Source: Apium graveolens
Taxonomy: Eukaryota > Streptophyta > Magnoliopsida > Apiales > Apiaceae
DNA: 64,000 nucleotides
Assembly: GCF_009905375.1 (NCBI RefSeq)
Contig: NC_133653.1
Location: 64,329,414 to 64,393,413 of the forward strand
Direction of reading: 5' to 3'
The notes below the pieces were generated by a model. It saw nothing but the letters and a program-made list of their open reading frames with translations, was not told where the DNA came from and did not search any database. Made by a program: the position numbers and the translations under genes. This document shows positions 59,700 to 64,000 of the stretch, in pieces. Positions within the stretch are counted from its first letter, which is position 1; the number at the start of each line of letters is the position of its first letter.

Positions 59700-62095
59700 T
59701 CAAGTTGATTTTGGTACCCATGTTTCCTTGGGTCCTGCCTTGTTAGCTTTCTTCTTCTGTTTCTTAGGTTTGATCTCATTTGACTTGGGGACATCAGATT
59801 CATCCTTAGTCATTTGAGTTGGACCTTTGAAACCATTCATTACAACAGAATTATCATGCACATTTTGATTAACAGGAAATGGCATGCTATTAGTAAACAT
59901 GTTATTCCAGTAGGGCATGCTAAATGGCATTTGAGGCATACTAAATGCAGCATAATAAGGATTAGGTGCAAATGGGATAATAGCAAATTGTACATTCATA
60001 TTCTGTGTATACATAGCATTCATAGGTATAGAAGGCATGGCATTCATGTTGGGAAAAGGAGGTGATACAGATATGGAAGTAGGCATGACAGTTTTGCAAT
60101 TAACAGACAGATGATTTACACTACCACACTTAACACAGATTTTTCTTGGAGCATACTTATCAGGCATGTAGTTGTTATGCTTGTTAATCCCTACTTTACC
60201 ATTTCTATTGTTTTTCCTTTTAGCCTCTATTTTAACCTCAATCTTTCGTAGTCTGTCATTCAATTGCTTGATAGACAGATGACCAACATTCACTTTCTTC
60301 TCCTTCCTCTCTTGACTAGATTCTCCTGAAATGAAGTTTTGGAAACTGATCCATATTTCTCATTTAACTTGGCAAGTTTGGCTTTACTCACAGGTTTGCT
60401 TGCAGCCGACGGATGAGGTTTATGTCACTCGACGGATAATCCTTTTGATTAGCCGACGGATGACTCTCATCATCCGTCGAGTCCACATCTGTTAGAAATC
60501 CTTCAACCAAATTGGATTCCAGCTTCTCCTTATTCTTCTTCCAGGCTGCATCACAAAAGGACTCAATACCTTCAACTTTGGTGATTTGAGCATGAACATC
60601 TCTAGATGTTTTCCATGCCTTAATCACCTCATGTTCTCCTTCAAGCTGCTTCTTCAAGATATCTTCTTTCTTTAAGGACTCAGTTAATTCATCCTTAGCA
60701 ATTTTACATTCAATTCTCAATTTTTCAAATTCAATAAACTGAGACTCTAGCACATTATTCCTCTCACTTGAAAACAAATTATTTTCTTTGATTTTAGCAT
60801 TTTCCTTAGTAAGAGACTTAAGTGTAACACGCAAATGATATAATTATGTAGACATGTCATTTATTGCATCATTATACTCAGCTTTAGATAAATGTACAAG
60901 GTTAGTGGTGATTACCTGATTACTTGAAAAACTTGTTTATGTTTCATCAGACTTGGCCATTAGGGCTAGATTAACATTCCTGACATCCTCATCCTCATCC
61001 AGACCATCTACGGCCCAGTCATTTTCTTGTGTAATGAAAGCCCTTTTCTTTTGTTTGAGCAACTCAAAATATTTCTATTTATAATCCACAGGCTCAAACT
61101 TCTTCTTGCTGGAATCTGACTTTCTACACTCACTAGCAAAGTGCCCTGCCAAGCCACATTTGAAACATGTGAATTTTGATTTATCCACCATGTTTCTATT
61201 TGGCTTAGCTGCTCCAAAGTTCTTCTTGAACTTGAGCTTGGCAAATCTTCTGGAAAGAAATGCTAGATATTCATCAATGTCATCCATATCATCTTGGCTC
61301 AAAGAATCTTCATTTTCTGCTACCAGCCCCTTGCCCTTGTTTTCACAGACCTTTGAAGTAGACTCAACAGCTTCTATCTTCATCTCCTTCTCTTTTTCTA
61401 ACGCAACAACCAGTGCAATGGATCCTCCTTTCTTTCTCCCTTTCTCCATTCTTTCATCTTGCTCTATTTCAAGCTCATAAGTCTTTAGAATGCCATACAG
61501 TCTCTCTAGTGTAAACTACTTGTATTCTTGTGAGTTTCTCAAGGAGACTGTCACTGGTTTCCAATCTTTTGGTAGGGATCTCAGAAATTTGAGGTTAGAA
61601 TCTTTGGTTTGGTAGACTCTTCCATGCAGCTTTAGAGCATTTAGAGCTTTTGAAATCTACTAAAGATATCAGTGAGAGTCTCACCTTCTTCAAAGTAGAA
61701 ATGCTCATATTAATGAATTAGTAACTGCATCTTGTTTTCCCTAACTTGTTCAGTGCATCACAGATAATCTGAATTGTATCCCAAACTTCCTTGGCAGTTT
61801 TGCAATTGATGATGTGGTCAAACATGTCACCATCAACTCCATTAAACAGAATATTCATGGACTTCTTGTCCTTCCTGACTTGTTCAATATCAGGATCTGA
61901 CCATTCATGCCTTGGCTTGGGAACTGATGGCTCATTTCCAGTTGCAGCTCTCATTGGTACATGAGGGCCTCTCTCAATGCAATCTACATAGGCCTCATCT
62001 TGAGAAAGTAAATGAAGATGCATCTTTACCTTCCAGTGATGGTAATTGTCTTTGTCCAGAAAAGGAATCTTGACTCCAACATCCTTCTTGTTCAT
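59700..62095 (-). pseudogene. gag: Gag of minus-strand Copia, broken into several frames
   Basis: Starts at the ATG at 62095. Pieces in order: UBN2-like N-terminus (62095-61718; YHHWKVKM and AKEVWDTI), a broken middle (61717-61450), first zinc knuckle CFKCGLAGHFASEC in 61449-61075, a coiled-coil Lys/Glu-rich segment (60834-60388), and the C-terminal piece 60293-59700 with a second knuckle CVKCGSVNHLSVNC and a Met/Pro/Asn-rich tail ending WVPKST. Several frame breaks and stops lie between pieces. A cluster of four dispersed-motif copies is embedded at 60407-60479. Confidence 0.85.
60407..60479 (-). repeat. Cluster of four ATCCGTCG motifs inside gag
   Basis: CGACGGAT at 60407, 60430 and 60454 and the reverse form ATCCGTCG at 60472. 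They fall in the Ser/Asp-rich part of gag and are read in different frames and both orientations (for example as HPSA, YPSSD and DSTDDE), which points to selection or amplification at the nucleotide level. Confidence 0.75.
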
Positions 62096-62141
62096 CTTGT
62101 TATTTGTTGTGATCTTTAAACTCTTTGTTCTTCAAGAGCTA

Positions 62142-62153
62142 GCTCTGATACCA
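62142..62153 (-). other. Primer binding site of minus-strand Copia
   Basis: Minus-strand TGGTATCAGAGC, two bases after the LTR end at 62156. It fixes the orientation of the element. Confidence 0.93.
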
Positions 62154-62533
62154 ATTGTTAGTCCCTAACAATGCAACAAGAATTATAGAAGGGGGGTTGA
62201 ATGGAATTCTTGAAACTTTTTATGAATTATAAAATGTTCTAACTTAAAATATATATGACAGTGTTTTGATTTGCAAAGTGCAGAATGACAAGTTAAATAC
62301 GAATCAAACACAAAGTAATAAAAATTCAAGTCTTTAAAATTTTCTGGTGGATTTGAATGTATCCACCAGAGATATATATATATCAAGAGAACTCTGTGAA
62401 GCTTGGATAGCTCACAGCTGCTTACAAATAAGAACAACTAAACTTACAGAGAAATGCTAAGGATACAGCTTACAATTGTTTCTCTGAGAATTTTCTTGCT
62501 TAGTCTTCTTGTTGTTCTATTTGCTACTCTTGG

Positions 62534-62542
62534 TTTATATAT
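62534..62542 (-). promoter_or_regulatory. TATA-like box of the minus-strand Copia LTR
   Basis: ATATATAAA on the minus strand, about 380 bp before the LTR end and downstream of the motif array. Likely core promoter by position. Confidence 0.5.
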
Positions 62543-62784
62543 CACCAAAATTACACGATAATAGGACAAGATAATAAAACAAAACCTATCAAGTTTAATA
62601 CTATGTTGCTCCATTACTCTATTCCAGCATCTTTGAATATCTTCATAATAGCATGGAAATGGCAATGCTTCTTTGTTCTCAAAAACCCTATTGAATAGGC
62701 TTCCACATTTATTTTGCATACACTCGACGCATGTGACTGTGTTGTCACTGTCAACAGATGTTTAAATTGATTATCAGTCGGGTA

Positions 62785-62902
62785 CATGATCATCCGTCGG
62801 GTTGCCTTGTTGATCATCCGTCGAGTAGCTTTATTGTTCATCCGTCGGGTTGCCTTGTTGATCATCCGTCGAGTAGCTTTATTGTTCATCCGTCGGGTAG
62901 CT
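62785..62902 (-). repeat. Five-unit 24 bp tandem repeat built on the dispersed motif
   Basis: ATCCGTCG occurs at 62792, 62816, 62840, 62864 and 62888, exactly 24 bp apart. Units alternate between TCGGGTTGCCTTGTT and TCGAGTAGCTTTATT types. It lies about 250-350 bp upstream (in sense) of the TATA-like box, in U3. An enhancer or protein-binding array is likely; the short ORFs over it (for example 62614-62889 minus, reading ATRRMINK) are translations of the repeat. Confidence 0.85.
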
Positions 62903-63235
62903 ATTTGGCACTAGACTTCATTTCATTTATGCAGAATTACAAGACATCATCTATGTACAATTAATCAACCTATTCTGCATATCTAATTAAAGTCAACATG
63001 ACTTATATTCTACTTACAGAATCTAAACAAAGGAGTTTACAGAGATGTGCTACATGACTTATTATTACACAAGCTACTCACTCGATGGATGTCAAATCAT
63101 CATCCGTCGGGACTATATTGAGTCATCCATCGGGACTATATTTGTTTATCCGTCGAGTGCTACATATTTCACTAAGTTAAATCTACTAAGGTGTTTTGTT
63201 AATGAAATCATCAAGTTCACAATATATTCACAACA

Positions 63236-63240
63236 GTGAC
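63236..63240. repeat. Likely right target site duplication (GTGAC) of minus-strand Copia
   Basis: The five bases after the LTR end. The partner would lie left of the window, so this is predicted from the element's borders only. Confidence 0.45.
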
Positions 63241-64000
63241 CTTTGTACACAACAGCAAAGGATTCAAAATGGGATATGGAAAGAATGTTTTGAAAATGTT
63301 GTCTTTGATTAATGTAGCACTGGTAGCTGACCTTGAAGTGGGTCTTTTCAGAATTAGCATATTGTAGACAATGGTCTCAAGTCTTATTCTACAAGGAGGA
63401 TGCACTGTTATCAGCAAGAAAACTGGTAAAGTTGCTCTTAAGGGAGCAAGGAAAGGAAGCTTGTTTGTTGCATACTTAGACTCAACAAATAAGGATGGTA
63501 TTTACTGATTCTACACCAAGACATCAGAAGAACAAAGCAAGCTATGGCATAAGAAGTTGTCTCACTTGAATTTCAAGGCAATTAACAACTTAGTCAAAAA
63601 GGAGTTAGTGAGAGACATGCCCAAGCTGGAGTTTGCTCAAGTTGAAGTCTGTGAAGCTTGTCAGAAAGGAAAGATGAAAAGATCTAGTCACAAGTCAAAA
63701 ACTGTGATATCTATTAGTGAACCCTTGCAACTTATTCACATGGACTTGTTTGGGCCAGTAAATGTCTTATCTATTTCAAGGAACATATATGCACTTGTGA
63801 TGGTGGATGATTTCTCAAGATACACTTGGGTAGAGTTCATGTACTCTAAAGATGAAACTCCACACATCATAATTGAGCACATTAAGAAGATAGAAAAATA
63901 GGCTGAGGATTACAATTGTGTGAAAAGACTGAGAAGTGACAATGGAACAGAATTCAGAAATGCTACATTAAGTGAATTCTGCAAAGGCAAGGGCATTGTT
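63236..64000 (+). pseudogene. pol: Host Copia pol fragment (protease end and integrase), runs off the window
   Basis: One reading frame runs the whole 765 bases, interrupted by three nonsense codons: TAG 63365-63367, TGA 63506-63508 and TAG 63899-63901. It reads VTFVHNSKGFKMGYG (the stretch after the protease active site), then an integrase zinc domain ([18 protein letters not shown]), MDLFGP and SDNGTEF with catalytic Asp residues kept. The upstream half lies left of the window, beyond the other end of the minus-strand Copia that inserted here. It is a different Copia from both others. Confidence 0.88.

Larger units (their letters stand above)
56352..63235 (-). mobile_element. Minus-strand Sirevirus-like Copia: 5' LTR, gag and pol part
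   Basis: The older Copia element, reading right to left: LTR 62156-63235, PBS 62142-62153, gag, pol, then (beyond the gypsy insertion) ORF3 at the left of the window. Its 3' LTR is outside the window. Coding frames are broken in many places. It carries its own dispersed motif ATCCGTCG in the LTR, gag, integrase-RT linker, the pol-ORF3 gap and ORF3. Confidence 0.9.
62156..63235 (-). repeat. 5' LTR of minus-strand Copia
   Basis: 1080 bp, minus-strand TGTTGTGAAT...CTAACA. The left border is fixed by the PBS. The right border is fixed because the host Copia reading frame resumes at 63236 without loss. Contains a minus-strand TATA-like box near 62534-62542, the 24 bp array at 62792-62895 and two further motif copies (63102, 63148). 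Confidence 0.85.

Noticed and set aside
62758..62964. Repeat array at 62785-62902 as a CRISPR-like array or a repeat protein gene
   Set aside because: Repeats are 24 bp units without unique spacers, in a plant LTR; the ORFs over it merely translate the repeat.

Overview
This window is plant nuclear DNA, almost certainly from a eudicot, and consists entirely of LTR retrotransposons. The supporting evidence is tRNA-Met-type primer binding sites (TGGTATCAGAGC), Copia elements of SIRE/Sirevirus architecture, and a Ty3/gypsy element with about 4.1 kb LTRs and Tekay/Del-like pol remnants. I found no host gene, rRNA, tRNA or CRISPR array. The species cannot be fixed from the sequence.

The layout is four levels of nesting. 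(1) Right edge, 63236-64000 (+): a decayed Copia pol (protease-integrase). (2) Inserted into it on the minus strand: a Sirevirus-like Copia, with its 5' LTR at 62156-63235, gag 62095-59700, pol 59685-56528, and a 3' ORF (ORF3) whose remnants lie further left. (3) Inserted between pol and ORF3 of that element: a Tekay-like gypsy element (+) with TSD TAAAA at 2236-2240 and 56347-56351. (4) Inserted into the second copy of the gypsy LTR: a young, apparently intact 13,180 bp Sirevirus-like Copia at 18088-31267 (+), with TSD TTATG and two 599 bp LTRs in which I saw one mismatch.

The nest has also been tandemly amplified. A unit of about 13.6 kb, made of the ORF3 fragment, the gypsy LTR and most of the gypsy internal region, occurs three times in direct orientation. 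Identical chimeric junctions sit near 11489/11490 and 38256/38257. Only the last copy (C) carries the gypsy 3' end, the polypurine tract and the terminal LTR (D). Each copy has private substitutions, including a private nonsense codon in ORF3. The order inferred is: host Copia, minus-strand Sirevirus, gypsy element, tandem amplification, young Copia.

The young Copia has gag (18742-21048), pol (21061-24411), an 81-residue ORF behind its own TATA-like box (25825-26070), and a 1235-residue ORF3 (26754-30461) that also has a TATA-like box upstream. The most unusual signal is that each Sirevirus-like element carries its own short motif, scattered many times through LTR, coding and non-coding parts. 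It is AAGTTCTGAT in the young element and ATCCGTCG in the older minus-strand one. In both, a cluster of the motif lies 190-350 bp upstream of the LTR TATA box. This suggests an element-specific cis code, possibly read by an element-encoded protein such as ORF3; the reader is a hypothesis only.
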